NCBI GenBank assembly: GCA_963697925.1
Contig: OY969104.1
Location: 930,001 to 994,000, forward strand
Reading direction: 5' to 3'
Length of the DNA: 64,000 nt
Source of the DNA: Gaiella sp963697925
GTDB lineage: Bacteria; Actinomycetota; Thermoleophilia; Gaiellales; Gaiellaceae
A program made the translations under genes and the position numbers. Positions within the stretch are counted from its first letter, which is position 1. Every line of letters begins with the position of its first letter. The notes below the pieces were generated by a model. That model searched no databases, was not told the origin of the DNA, and saw only the letters and a program-made list of their open reading frames with translations. Shown here one piece after another: positions 28,532 to 37,372 of this stretch.

Positions 28532-30213
28532 TAACGCTCCTTCACCCATGTAATCACGGATTCGCGCGGAATGCGCTCGTCGGCGCCCGTCGCGCGTACC
28601 CGCACGTCGACGGCGTCGTCCTCCAAGGTCTTCTTGCCGACCGTCACGCGGAGAGGCATTCCGAGCAGGTCGGCGTCGGCGAACTTCTCGCCCGGGCGCT
28701 GGTCGCGGTCGTCGAGCAGGACGGCCAGGCCGGCGCCCGACAGCCCGTCCGCAAGGTCGTCCGCCCGCTCGAGCACCTCGGGAGCACCACCGTGGAGTGC
28801 CAGCACGTGCACGTCGTACGGCGCCAGCCGGGTCGGCCAGACGATGCCGAGATCGTCGTGGCTCTGCTCCACCGCGGCCGCCATCACGCGTCCGGGCCCG
28901 ATGCCGTAGCTGCCCATCACGAGCGGCCGCTCGCTGCCGTCCTCGTCGAGGAAGGACGCGCCGAGCGGCGCCGAGTAGCGCGTGCCGAGCTTGAAGATGT
29001 GCCCCACCTCGATCGCCGTCTGGAAGCGCAGGCGGCCGCCGCAGAGCGTGCAGGCGTCGCCCTCCTTCGACTCGCGCAGGTCGGCAAAGCGGGGCGCGTA
29101 GTCCCGGCCGGCCTCGACCCCGCGCAGATGCCAGCCGTCCCTGTTGGCACCCGCGACGAACTGGCCCACCCGCAGCGCCTCGTCTGCCACGATCTCGCCG
29201 TCGAAGCCGACCGGGCCGAGTGATCCTCCCGACGCGCGGAACGCAGCCCGGATCTCCTCGTCGGTGGCGGGACGGGAGGGAGCGCCCAGCGCGGCGTCGA
29301 GCTTGTTGGGCTCCAGCCGGTCGTCGCCGCGCACGAGCGCGAGCACCACGGCGCCGTCGTCCCTCGTCACGGGCATCGCCTTCGACGTCGCCGCCGGATC
29401 GATGCCGAGCATCTCCGCGAGCGCCTCGATCGTCGTCACGTTCGGCGTCTCGACCTCCTCGGGGCGCTCGAGCAGCTCGGGGAGCTCCGCGCGCCGCGGC
29501 ACGCCGCGCGCCACTTCGAGGTCGGCCGCGAAGTCGCCGTTCTCACAGGTGACGAGCGTGTTCTCGCCCGAGCCGGAGGGTGCGAGGAAGTCGACCGACT
29601 CGCTCCCCCCCATCATCCCGGGCTCCGCGTCCACGCCGACCGCCTCGATCCCGCAGCGCTCGAAGATCCGCTCGTAGGCTCCGCGGTGGGCGGCGAAGGC
29701 CCGGGCCAGTCCCTCCTCGTCGCGGTCGAACGAGTACGAGTCCTTCATGATGAACTCGCGCACGCGCAGCAGGCCGCCGCGGGGCCGCGGCTCGTCCCGC
29801 TCCTTGACCGAGAAGTGGTAGAGGATCTGCGGCAGCTGCCGGTAGCTCTGCAGCTCCTTCGCGTGGAAGGTGAACGTCTCCTCGTGGGTCATCGGCAGCA
29901 CGAACTCGCGCCCGTTGCGGTCCTGCAGGCGGAAGATCTCCTGGATGTAGTCCCGGCCGGTCTGCTGCCACAGCTCGAACGGGGTGAGGACGGGGCAGAG
30001 CATCTCCTGGCCGCCGATCGCGTCGATCTCCTCGCGGATCACCTGGACGACCTTCTGGTGGACGGCCCAGCCGAGCGGCAGGAACGTCCACACGCCGGCG
30101 CTCACCTGCCGGATGTAGCCGCCGCGCACGAGCAGCTTGTGGCTCGCCGCCTCGGCGTCGCTCGGTGCATCGCGCAGCGTCGGCTGGAACAGGGCTGATT
30201 GACGTCTCACCAT
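28531..30213 (-). CDS. proS: prolyl-tRNA synthetase, bacterial type with editing domain
   Basis: Class II synthetase that charges tRNA-Pro. The N-terminal catalytic core has RQVSAGVWTFLPLGWAVHQK, FVLPMTHEETFTFHA and the RVREFIMKDSYSFDRD motif. The insertion between motifs 2 and 3 (about 230-390, with TSKAMPVT) is the editing domain that clears mischarged alanine. The C-terminal anticodon-binding domain includes LLDDRDQRPGEKFADADLLG. The 560 residues match the prokaryote-type enzyme. The start is ATG at 30213, with a GTG two codons upstream of it as an alternative. The tRNA-Pro gene lies 0.8 kb away. Confidence 0.97.
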   Translation of the reverse strand: MVRRQSALFQPTLRDAPSDAEAASHKLLVRGGYIRQVSAGVWTFLPLGWAVHQKVVQVIREEIDAIGGQEMLCPVLTPFELWQQTGRDYIQEIFRLQDRNGREFVLPMTHEETFTFHAKELQSYRQLPQILYHFSVKERDEPRPRGGLLRVREFIMKDSYSFDRDEEGLARAFAAHRGAYERIFERCGIEAVGVDAEPGMMGGSESVDFLAPSGSGENTLVTCENGDFAADLEVARGVPRRAELPELLERPEEVETPNVTTIEALAEMLGIDPAATSKAMPVTRDDGAVVLALVRGDDRLEPNKLDAALGAPSRPATDEEIRAAFRASGGSLGPVGFDGEIVADEALRVGQFVAGANRDGWHLRGVEAGRDYAPRFADLRESKEGDACTLCGGRLRFQTAIEVGHIFKLGTRYSAPLGASFLDEDGSERPLVMGSYGIGPGRVMAAAVEQSHDDLGIVWPTRLAPYDVHVLALHGGAPEVLERADDLADGLSGAGLAVLLDDRDQRPGEKFADADLLGMPLRVTVGKKTLEDDAVDVRVRATGADERIPRESVITWVKER

Positions 30214-30305
30214 GAGCGTCACAGGGTAGTCGAGCCCCGCCGGCGGTGCCGCGGTTCGTTGTCCGCGCCAGCAACGACGTCCGGGCCGGACCGGCGTGCT
30301 GCCGG

Positions 30306-31439
30306 TCAGTCCAGCGGGATGAGGCTCGCCTCGGCCATCGCCAGCGCCGCGGGCTTCGCCATCTTCAACCGCTTCGGCCGCGGCATGCCGGCCTCGATCC
30401 AGCGGTCGATCTCGTGGAAGAGCTCGTCGACCAGGATGTCGGAGGAGACCTTCTTCAGCACGCGCCCGTGTGCGTAGATGAAGCCGACGTCCCGGCCGCC
30501 GGCGATGCCGAAGTCCGCGTCGCCCGCCTCGCCGGGGCCGTTCACGGCGCATCCCATCACCGCCACCTCGAAGGCGTCCGGGTACGCCTGCAGGCGCTCC
30601 TCCACCACGACGGCGAGGCTCTCGACGCCGACGTTGTCGCGGCCGCAGGAGGGGCACGCGATCATCACGGGGCCCCGCTCCCGCAGCCCGAGCGCCTTCA
30701 GGATCTCCCATGCGACCTCCACCTCCTTGACCGGGTCGGCCGTCAGCGAGACGCGGAAGGTGTCGCCGATCCCGTCGGCCAGCAAGGAGCCGATCCCGAC
30801 GGCGCTCTTGATCGCCCCCGCGAACGGCGTGCCCGCCTCGGTGACGCCGAGATGGAGTGGATAGGGCACCGTGGCGGCCAGCATCCGGTAGGCGCGGATC
30901 ATCGTCGGCACGTGGGTTGCCTTGACCGAGATCTTGAAGTCGCGGTAGTCGAGCCTCTCGAGCAACTCGACCTCCTCGAGTGCAGCTGCCACCAGCGCCT
31001 CCGCCTGGTCGCGACGGGCCCGCTCCTGCAGGTGTTCCGGCAGCGAGCCGGAATTCGCTCCGATGCGCATCGCGATGCCGGCCTTCTTCGCCGCGGTCAC
31101 CACGAGCGCGACCTTGTCGGGGCCGCCGATGTTGCCCGGATTGATGCGCACGGCGGCGACGCCGGCGTCGATCGCCTTGAGTGCGAGCGACGCGTTGAAA
31201 TGGATGTCCGCGATCACCGGGATCGGGGACAGCCGCACGATCTTCTTCAGCGCGAGCGCATCCTCGGTCTTCGGAACCGCGCAGCGAACGACCTCGCAGC
31301 CGGCCGACGCGAGCGCCGCTATCTGCGCGGTCGTCGCCTCGACGTCGTGCGTCTTCGTCAGGGTCATCGACTGGACGACGACCGGGGCGCCACCGCCGAT
31401 CGGGACGCCGCCGACGCGGATCTGCTCCATGCTCGGCAT
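30306..31439 (-). CDS. ispG: 4-hydroxy-3-methylbut-2-enyl diphosphate synthase (IspG/GcpE)
   Basis: Iron-sulfur enzyme of the MEP isoprenoid pathway, converting MEcPP to HMBPP. The TIM-barrel part has VQSMTLTKTHDVEAT, IPVIADIHFN and RINPGNIG. The [4Fe-4S] ligands lie in CPSCGR and GCAVNGPGEA near the C-terminus. At 377 residues it is the short bacterial form. The ATG at 31439 has a TACACT box 7 bp upstream. dxr of the same pathway lies about 2 kb away on the same strand. It is divergent from aat. Confidence 0.97.
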   Translation of the reverse strand: MPSMEQIRVGGVPIGGGAPVVVQSMTLTKTHDVEATTAQIAALASAGCEVVRCAVPKTEDALALKKIVRLSPIPVIADIHFNASLALKAIDAGVAAVRINPGNIGGPDKVALVVTAAKKAGIAMRIGANSGSLPEHLQERARRDQAEALVAAALEEVELLERLDYRDFKISVKATHVPTMIRAYRMLAATVPYPLHLGVTEAGTPFAGAIKSAVGIGSLLADGIGDTFRVSLTADPVKEVEVAWEILKALGLRERGPVMIACPSCGRDNVGVESLAVVVEERLQAYPDAFEVAVMGCAVNGPGEAGDADFGIAGGRDVGFIYAHGRVLKKVSSDILVDELFHEIDRWIEAGMPRPKRLKMAKPAALAMAEASLIPLD

Positions 31440-31446
31440 CCCCGCC

Positions 31447-31452
31447 AGTGTA
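31447..31452 (-). promoter_or_regulatory. -10 element of a leaderless transcript
   Basis: TACACT on the minus strand ends 7 bases before the ispG ATG. Confidence 0.45.
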
Positions 31453-31499
31453 AAGGCGTCCTTCCCCCGCCCGTCGCGGCCGCAGGCACACTCGGCGGC

Positions 31500-32201
31500 G
31501 TGCATCGCGAGCCGCCACCGACGCGGTGGGCGCTGGAGCGCCCGCCAGCCGGCCATCCGCACGACGTGTGGGCGCTCGGCGCTGACCTCGAGCCGGGAAC
31601 GCTGCTGGCTGCCTACCGGCTGGGACTGTTCCCGATGCCCGTGGACGGTCGCCTCGTGTGGTTCTCGCCGGTGACCCGCGCGGTGCTCCCGTTGCAGGGC
31701 TTCCATGCCTCCCGTTCGCTGCGTCGGGCGGCGAAGCGCTTCGAGATCCGCGTCGACACGGCGTTCGACGAGGTCATCGCCGCCTGTGCCGATCCGTCCC
31801 GGCCCGGCGGCTGGATCGACGAGTCGATCGTCGCGGCGTACCTCCGGTTGCATCGGCTCGGGCGCGCCCATTCGGTCGAGGCCTGGGACGCCGACGGCCT
31901 GCAGGGCGGTGTCTACGGCGTCGCGATCGGCGGCCTCTTCGCGGCGGAGTCGAAGTTCCACCGACGCCGCGATGCGTCCAAGGTCGCCCTGCTCGGCCTC
32001 GTGGAGCTGCTCGTGGCCGCCGGCCGGGCAGGGCAGCGCCTGCTCGACGTCCAGTGGACGACGCCGCACCTTGCCTCGCTCGGAGCGGTCGAGCTCCCGC
32101 GCCGCGAGTACCACCGCCGCCTCGACGCAGCACTGGCGCTCGACACCCCGTTCGGGCACGTGGGAGGAACGCCTACGAGAGGCGGCCGATGTCGTTCGTG
32201 A
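31500..32201 (+). CDS. aat: leucyl/phenylalanyl-tRNA-protein transferase
   Basis: Adds Leu or Phe to N-terminal Arg or Lys of proteins, marking them for ClpS/ClpAP-type degradation (N-degron pathway). Family motifs are clear: GADLEPGTLLAAYRLGLFPM, VTRAVLPLQGFHASRSLRR, PGGWIDESIVAAYLRLHRLG and GLFAAESKFHRRRDASKVAL. The GTG at 31500 gives 233 residues, the usual size. The start is divergent from ispG with 60 bp between. Its last 29 bp overlap the convergent rseP gene. Confidence 0.95.
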   Translation: MHREPPPTRWALERPPAGHPHDVWALGADLEPGTLLAAYRLGLFPMPVDGRLVWFSPVTRAVLPLQGFHASRSLRRAAKRFEIRVDTAFDEVIAACADPSRPGGWIDESIVAAYLRLHRLGRAHSVEAWDADGLQGGVYGVAIGGLFAAESKFHRRRDASKVALLGLVELLVAAGRAGQRLLDVQWTTPHLASLGAVELPRREYHRRLDAALALDTPFGHVGGTPTRGGRCRS

Positions 32202-33381
32202 GCCCGATGAAGAAGAGCACGAGCACGAGGCCGATGCCGACGATCGAGACGCGCTCGTAGATCTCCCGGCGCAGCGCCCTCCCGCGTATCCCCTCGACCA
32301 CGGCGACGGCGATGTGCCCGCCGTCCAGGGGCAGCAGCGGCAGGAGGTTGAGCAGCGCGATCGAGAGCGAGATCAGGCCCAGCACCCACAGGAAGTTGCT
32401 CGTCCCCGCCTTGGCCGCGTCCGATGACCCCTGCACGATCCCGACGGGGCTCGAGATGTCCTTGCGGCCGTCGCCGGCAACGAGCCGGCCGAGCGAGCGC
32501 CCGATCTCGACCGTGACGATCCCGGTCACCCGGAACGACTCCTTGACGGCCTCCGCCGGCGGCAGGCCCTCGCCACGCAGGACGAAGCCGAGCCGGTAGG
32601 CGCCGTCAGTCTCCCTGGCGGCCGTCGGCCCGAGCGTCACTTGCTGCCCTCCGCGTACGACGACGAGGGTCAGGGGCTTTCCGTCGGAGCCGGAGATCGT
32701 GCGGGACACATCTTCCGGGCCGACTGCGACCCCGTCGATCGAGACGATGCGGTCGCCTGCCTCGAGGCCCATCGAGAGTGCAGGGGAGCCGGCGGAGACA
32801 GCGTCGACCGTCGTCGTCGCCTTTCCGCCCGACGTGAGGAACAACCCGGCGAAGAGCGCGACGGCGAGCAGGATGTTGGCCGCCGGGCCGGCAAAGATGA
32901 CGACGATCCGCTTCCAGGTCCGGGCCCGCCAGTACGCGTCGGGCCCGAGGGCGTCGTCGAGGTCGGTGAGCCCGCGCTCGGCGGCCTTGGCGGCAGGCTC
33001 GGAGAGGGCCGCGCCGGCGACGAGATCCCCGAGCGTGCCGAGCGCCTCGCGGGCGGTGTCGTGGTTGCCGGCGGTGAGCGCCCGGCGCAGCCTGTCGGTC
33101 GGTGGGCCGAGATCCGGCGCCTCCTCGACCGCGAGCGCGAAGGGAAGGTCGACGTCCTTCGCGACGGGACGGTGCATGCCCGGGATCTTCACGAAGCCTC
33201 CGAGCGGGATGGCGCCGACCCCGTACTCGATGCCGTTGCGGCTCGTCTTCCAGACGGCCGGCGGGAAGCCGACGTAGAACTTCCGCGGCCGCATCCGCAG
33301 CGCCAGCGACGCGCCGAAATGCCCGAGCTCGTGGATGAAGATGAGCAGGCCGAGACCGATCAGGGAGACGAAGATGGTCAT
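32173..33381 (-). CDS. rseP: site-2 protease, RseP/RIP-type zinc metalloprotease
   Basis: Intramembrane zinc protease that cuts anti-sigma factors and signal-peptide remnants. The active-site helix holds HELGH at residues 17-21, and the second metal site is NLLPLLPLDGG near the C-terminus. A PDZ domain (about 180-270, with AGSPALSMGLEAGDRIVSID) lies between. The segment about 75-140 is a charged insertion. The start overlaps the dxr stop (ATGA), so this is the last gene of the rpsB-to-rseP operon. The RskA-like anti-sigma at 16.1-16.7 kb is one possible substrate (inference). Confidence 0.93.
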   Translation of the reverse strand: MTIFVSLIGLGLLIFIHELGHFGASLALRMRPRKFYVGFPPAVWKTSRNGIEYGVGAIPLGGFVKIPGMHRPVAKDVDLPFALAVEEAPDLGPPTDRLRRALTAGNHDTAREALGTLGDLVAGAALSEPAAKAAERGLTDLDDALGPDAYWRARTWKRIVVIFAGPAANILLAVALFAGLFLTSGGKATTTVDAVSAGSPALSMGLEAGDRIVSIDGVAVGPEDVSRTISGSDGKPLTLVVVRGGQQVTLGPTAARETDGAYRLGFVLRGEGLPPAEAVKESFRVTGIVTVEIGRSLGRLVAGDGRKDISSPVGIVQGSSDAAKAGTSNFLWVLGLISLSIALLNLLPLLPLDGGHIAVAVVEGIRGRALRREIYERVSIVGIGLVLVLFFIGLTNDIGRLS

Positions 33382-34457
33382 GCCGCCACGAGCCTCCGCT
33401 CGGCCGCTCGCCGTGCGGCGCCGTCTGCCTCCACCAGCTCCGCGAGATCGCGTGCAGGCGCCCCGTCGACGGCAGCGAGGGCGTCCTCGACCGCCTCGGC
33501 GATGTCGAGGAAGCCGATCTTGCCCGCGAGGAACGCCGCTACGGCGACCTCGTTGGCCGCGTTGTAGGCGCAGGGGAACGTGCCGCCGAGCTCGCCGGCA
33601 CGACGCGCCAGCCCGAGCAGGGGAAATGCGTCGAGATCCGGCTGCTCGAAGGACAGCTCGAGCCCGGCGAGATCGAGCCGCCGGGCGGGCGTCTCGGCCC
33701 GTTCCGGATAGGTGAGGGCGAAGGAGATCGGGACGCGCATGTCCGGGTGGCCGAGGTGCGCGAGGAGTGCGCCGTCGCGGAACCGCACGAGCGCATGGAC
33801 GACGGAGGTCGGATGGACAACCACCTCGAGCCGGTCGTACCCGAGGCCGAAGAGCCAGTGGGCCTCGATCAGCTCGAGGCCCTTGTTCGCGAGCGTCGCG
33901 GAGTCGACGGTGATCTTGGGCCCCATCGTCCACGTCGGATGCTCGAGCGCCTCTGCCGGCGTCACCCCGGCGAGATCGGCACGGGAGCGCCCCCGGAAGG
34001 GGCCTCCGGACGCGGTCAGGACGAGCGCGTCGATCGTCGCGGGCGAGCGGCCCTCGAGGCACTGGAAGAGCGCCGAGTGCTCGCTGTCGACCGGGATCAG
34101 CAGCCCTCCCCCACGCTCACGGGAGCCGATCGCGAGCTCACCCGCCGCGACGAGGCTCTCCTTGTTGGCGAGAGCCAGCGTGATGCCACGCTCGAGCGTC
34201 CACAGCGTGGCGTGCACGCCCGCGAAGCCGACGATCGCGTTGAGCACGAGGTCCGGCTCGCAGGCCTCGAGCAGCACGGTGGCGTCGCCGCCGACCTGAA
34301 CGTGCTCGACACCGTGCGCGGCGGCCAGCGCCTCGAGCGGCGCCGACCCCGACTGCAGGCCGCAGAGCACGAGATCCGGGTCGCGGTCGAGGACGTCGAG
34401 CGCCTGGCGGCCGATCGAGCCGGTGGCACCGAGGAGCGCAACCCGTTTCACGTGCAC
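33378..34457 (-). CDS. dxr: 1-deoxy-D-xylulose 5-phosphate reductoisomerase
   Basis: Second enzyme of the MEP pathway, making MEP with NADPH; the target of fosmidomycin. It has RVALLGATGSIGRQALDVL (NADPH fold), LANKESLVAAGELA, the metal and substrate loop PVDSEHSALFQCLEG, and the TASGGPFRG and GPKITVDSATLANKGLELIE motifs. The 359 residues are slightly shorter than average. GTG at 34457 is used; the GTG at 34451 (MKRVALLGATG) is equally likely and sits 6 bp after a CATTCT box. It overlaps rseP by 4 bp. Confidence 0.96.
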   Translation of the reverse strand: MHVKRVALLGATGSIGRQALDVLDRDPDLVLCGLQSGSAPLEALAAAHGVEHVQVGGDATVLLEACEPDLVLNAIVGFAGVHATLWTLERGITLALANKESLVAAGELAIGSRERGGGLLIPVDSEHSALFQCLEGRSPATIDALVLTASGGPFRGRSRADLAGVTPAEALEHPTWTMGPKITVDSATLANKGLELIEAHWLFGLGYDRLEVVVHPTSVVHALVRFRDGALLAHLGHPDMRVPISFALTYPERAETPARRLDLAGLELSFEQPDLDAFPLLGLARRAGELGGTFPCAYNAANEVAVAAFLAGKIGFLDIAEAVEDALAAVDGAPARDLAELVEADGAARRAAERRLVAA

Positions 34458-34506
34458 AGAATGCCTGTCGCGCGGCCGCTCGCGCAGGGCGCCGCGACGG
34501 CGGCGC

Positions 34507-35298
34507 TCACGTCAGCGCGAGCACGAGGTAGTACGCCGTGGGCCCCGCCCACAGCAGCGAGTCGACCCGATCGAGCACGCCCCCGTGGCCTGCCAGCACC
34601 CGGCCCGAGTCCTTGACGCCGAGATCACGCTTGATCGCGCTCTCGAACAGGTCGCCGAGAGCTGCGGCAAAGGCGATGGCCGCTCCGAACAGCACGGCCT
34701 CCCAGTTGGAGAGGAATCCCTGGTCGTACAGGGCGAAGAACGACACTGCGATCGCGACGAGCGTCCCGGCGACGAGCCCCTCCCACGACTTGCCAGGAGA
34801 GATCCTGGGCGCCATCTTGTGACGCCCTACGAGACGCCCGACGAAGTAGGCGGCGGTGTCGTCCGCGAACACCGTCAGGAGCACCGTGAAGATGACGAGG
34901 CGCCCGTCGCCCGGGATGTCCCGCAAGAGCAGGAGTGCCCCCAGCCCGCCTCCGACCCAGACCACGCCCAGCAGCGTGAGCGAGATCGCCGCCGCCGCCG
35001 ACGGCCGTGCGTCGGAGAAGCCGAAGACGACGAACGCCACCAGGACGGCCGAGAAGAGACCCCCCATCATCCACGGCGCCCCACCGGCCTCGACGCCCAA
35101 CAGGGTCAGCACGAGGCCCACGTAGCCGCCCAGCACGAGCGGCCGGAGGCCCCGGCCCATCACGTACAGCTCGTGCAGCGCCATCAGGCCCCCACCGAGC
35201 GCCAGTGCGAACAGCCACCAGCCGCCGAGCCAGACGACGCCGAGCACGGCTGGCAGCAGCACGAGCGCCACCACGATGCGCGACCAGAACGCGCTCAT
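34507..35298 (-). CDS. cdsA: phosphatidate cytidylyltransferase
   Basis: Membrane enzyme making CDP-diacylglycerol from CTP and phosphatidate, the precursor for all phospholipids. The family signature near the C-terminus is visible as ISPGKSWEGLVAGTL and GDLFESAIKRDLGVKDSG followed by LAGHGGVLDRVDSLL. About seven hydrophobic helices fill the N-terminal part. At 263 residues it is a typical length. The ATG overlaps the uppS stop (ATGA). The pgsA-like enzyme at 9.8 kb would use its product. Confidence 0.95.
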   Translation of the reverse strand: MSAFWSRIVVALVLLPAVLGVVWLGGWWLFALALGGGLMALHELYVMGRGLRPLVLGGYVGLVLTLLGVEAGGAPWMMGGLFSAVLVAFVVFGFSDARPSAAAAISLTLLGVVWVGGGLGALLLLRDIPGDGRLVIFTVLLTVFADDTAAYFVGRLVGRHKMAPRISPGKSWEGLVAGTLVAIAVSFFALYDQGFLSNWEAVLFGAAIAFAAALGDLFESAIKRDLGVKDSGRVLAGHGGVLDRVDSLLWAGPTAYYLVLALT

Positions 35299-36011
35299 CT
35301 GGCCCCGAAGCGCCGCTGCCGGCTCGCGTACTCGGCCAGCGCGCCGCGGAGGTCGTCCGCGCCGAAGTCCGGCCACAGCGTCTCGGTGAAGACGAGCTCC
35401 GCGTAGGCCGCCTCCCAGAGCATGAAGTTGGAGAGTCGCAGCTCGCCGGACGTGCGGATGAGGAGGTCGAGCTCGGGCAGCAGGGGAGCGTAGAGCCGGG
35501 CTGCGACGGCTGCCTCGTCGACGTCTGCCGCGGCGAGCCCGTCGCTGACGATACGCCGCGCCGCCTCGACGATCTCGGCCCGCCCGCCGTAGTCGAAGGC
35601 GATCCACAGCAACAGCGTGTCACGGTGCGCGGTCTCGGCCTCGAGCGTGGCCATCTTCGCCCGCAGGATCTCCGAGACCCTGTCGCGGCGGCCGATGAAG
35701 CGCGTGCGCACCCCCTGCAGAGCGAGATCGGGCAGCTCGCGCTCGATCGTCTCGTCGAGGATCTCCATCAGGGTCGCCACCTCGTCTGCGGGGCGCGCCC
35801 AGTTCTCGGTGGAGAACCCGTAGACGACGAGCGAGCGCACGCCGAGGTCGACGGCGGCTTCGACGGTGCGCCGGAGCGCCCGGGTCCCCTCGCGGTGCCC
35901 GTCCGCCACGCTGAGCCCATGGGCCTTGGCCCAGCGCCCGTTGCCGTCCATGATCACGGCGACGCTCAGGGCGTTGCCCTGGTGATCGTCTGCTCGAGCG
36001 GAAGACGGCAT
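35295..36011 (-). CDS. uppS: isoprenyl (undecaprenyl) diphosphate synthase
   Basis: cis-Prenyltransferase building the C55 lipid carrier for peptidoglycan. It has VAVIMDGNGRWAKAHGLSVA with the catalytic Asp, GHREGTRALRRTVEAA, YGFSTENWARP and the C-terminal RTSGELRLSNFMLWEAAYAE. At 238 residues it fits the long-chain class, though chain length is not certain from sequence. The start is ATG at 36011; no good ribosome-binding site is seen, and a TTG overlapping the frr stop is an alternative. Its product feeds the uppP and murA pathway seen elsewhere in the window. Confidence 0.95.
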   Translation of the reverse strand: MPSSARADDHQGNALSVAVIMDGNGRWAKAHGLSVADGHREGTRALRRTVEAAVDLGVRSLVVYGFSTENWARPADEVATLMEILDETIERELPDLALQGVRTRFIGRRDRVSEILRAKMATLEAETAHRDTLLLWIAFDYGGRAEIVEAARRIVSDGLAAADVDEAAVAARLYAPLLPELDLLIRTSGELRLSNFMLWEAAYAELVFTETLWPDFGADDLRGALAEYASRQRRFGAR

Positions 36012-36037
36012 CGTCAGCGGGCCGACCGTCGCCGCGG

Positions 36038-36601
36038 TCAAACCTCCATGATCTCGGCTTCCTTGTGCTTCAGCAGCTCGTCGATGCGCTTCACGTGCTC
36101 GTCGGTCAGCTTCTGCACCTGGGCCTCGGCCCGGCGCTCCTCGTCGTCGCCGACCTCCCCGTTGCGGACGAGCTCCTCCAGGTGCTTCATCACGTCGCGA
36201 CGGACGTTCCGGGTCGCGATCTTGCCCTCCTCGCCGAGACGACGGACCACCTTGACGAGCTCCTTGCGCCGCTCCTCGGTCAACTGCGGGATCGGCAGCC
36301 GGATCATCTTCCCGTCGTTGGACGGGGTGAGCCCGAGGTCGGACTCGAGGATCGCCTTCTCGATCGCCTTGATCTGCGAGACGTCGTACGGCTGGATCGA
36401 AAGCAGGCGCGCCTCGGTGGCCGAGATGGTCGCCATGTTGTTGAGTGGCGTGGGAGTCCCGTAGTAGTCGATCGTGATGCGGTCGAGCAGGGCCGCCGAA
36501 GCGCGCCCGGTGCGCACGCTGTTGAACTCGGTGCGGGTCGAGTCGATCGACTTGTCCATGCGTACCTCGCAGTCGGCGAGGAAGTCCTCGATTGCTCCCA
36601 T
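36038..36601 (-). CDS. frr: ribosome recycling factor
   Basis: Splits post-termination ribosomes together with EF-G. The sequence is canonical: DKSIDSTRTEFNSVRTGRAS, YYGTPTPLNNMA, RLPIPQLTEERRKELVKVVR and DEHVKRIDELLKHKEAEIMEV, 187 residues. The ATG follows the pyrH stop without a gap. It is in the conserved order rpsB-tsf-pyrH-frr. Confidence 0.97.
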   Translation of the reverse strand: MGAIEDFLADCEVRMDKSIDSTRTEFNSVRTGRASAALLDRITIDYYGTPTPLNNMATISATEARLLSIQPYDVSQIKAIEKAILESDLGLTPSNDGKMIRLPIPQLTEERRKELVKVVRRLGEEGKIATRNVRRDVMKHLEELVRNGEVGDDEERRAEAQVQKLTDEHVKRIDELLKHKEAEIMEV

Positions 36602-37372
36602 TCAGGCCTCCTTCGGCGTCGCCACGATCGTTCCGATCCGCTCGCCTCCCGCGATGCGGACGATGTTCCCTTCCGCCAGCTCGAACACGTGAATCGGGAG
36701 ATGATTGTCCATGCACAGCGAGAGCGCGGTCGTGTCCATCACCTTGAGCCCGCGCTCGATCGCCTCCAGGTGCGTGAGCTCCGGCAGGAAGCGGGCGGAA
36801 GGATCCGTGCGCGGGTCCCCGTCGTAGACGCCCTCCACCCCGTTCTTCGCCATCAGGATCGCCTCCGCGCCGATCTCGAGCGCGCGGAGGGCAGCCGCCG
36901 TGTCCGTCGTGAAGAACGGGTTGCCGGTGCCCGCTGCGAAGATGACGACGCGACCCTTCTCGAGATGACGCATGGCGCGGCGGCGGATGTACGGCTCGGC
37001 TACCTCGGAGACGGCGATGGCCGACTGGACGCGCGTCTGAGCGCCGAGCCTCTCGAGCGCGTCCTGCAGTGCGAGGGCGTTGAGGAGCGTCGCGAGCATC
37101 CCGGCGTAGTCGGCCGTGGCCCTGTCCATGCCTTCGGCCGCGACGGCCATGCCCCGGTAGAAGTTGCCGCCACCGACGACGATCGCGAGCTCCGTGCCCT
37201 TGCCGTGCACCGCGACGACCTCGCGCGCGATCGCCGTCACCGTGGCGGGGTCGACGCCGTACTCCCGGTCGCCCATCAGGCTCTCGCCCGACAGCTTGAG
37301 CAGGACGCGGCGGAACGGCGGAGCAGCGCCCTCTGGCGCCAGCTCCGCCGACTCCTCCGGCCGCACGCTCAC
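36602..37372 (-). CDS. pyrH: uridylate kinase
   Basis: Hexameric bacterial UMP kinase converting UMP to UDP, regulated by GTP and UTP. It shows RRVLLKLSGESLMGDREYGV, IVVGGGNFYRGM, VIFAAGTGNPFFTTDTAAALRA and AKNGVEGVYDGDPRTDP. The GTG at 37372 overlaps the tsf stop (GTGA); the N-terminal 20 residues before the core are a poorly conserved extension. It sits between tsf and frr, as in most bacteria, and links to the pyrimidine operon at the right edge only by function. Confidence 0.96.
   Translation of the reverse strand: MSVRPEESAELAPEGAAPPFRRVLLKLSGESLMGDREYGVDPATVTAIAREVVAVHGKGTELAIVVGGGNFYRGMAVAAEGMDRATADYAGMLATLLNALALQDALERLGAQTRVQSAIAVSEVAEPYIRRRAMRHLEKGRVVIFAAGTGNPFFTTDTAAALRALEIGAEAILMAKNGVEGVYDGDPRTDPSARFLPELTHLEAIERGLKVMDTTALSLCMDNHLPIHVFELAEGNIVRIAGGERIGTIVATPKEA

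Noticed and set aside
28531..31518. Single minus-strand frame joining proS with about 430 codons upstream
   Set aside because: The upstream part lies over ispG in another frame and is Arg/Gly-rich. proS begins naturally at 30213.
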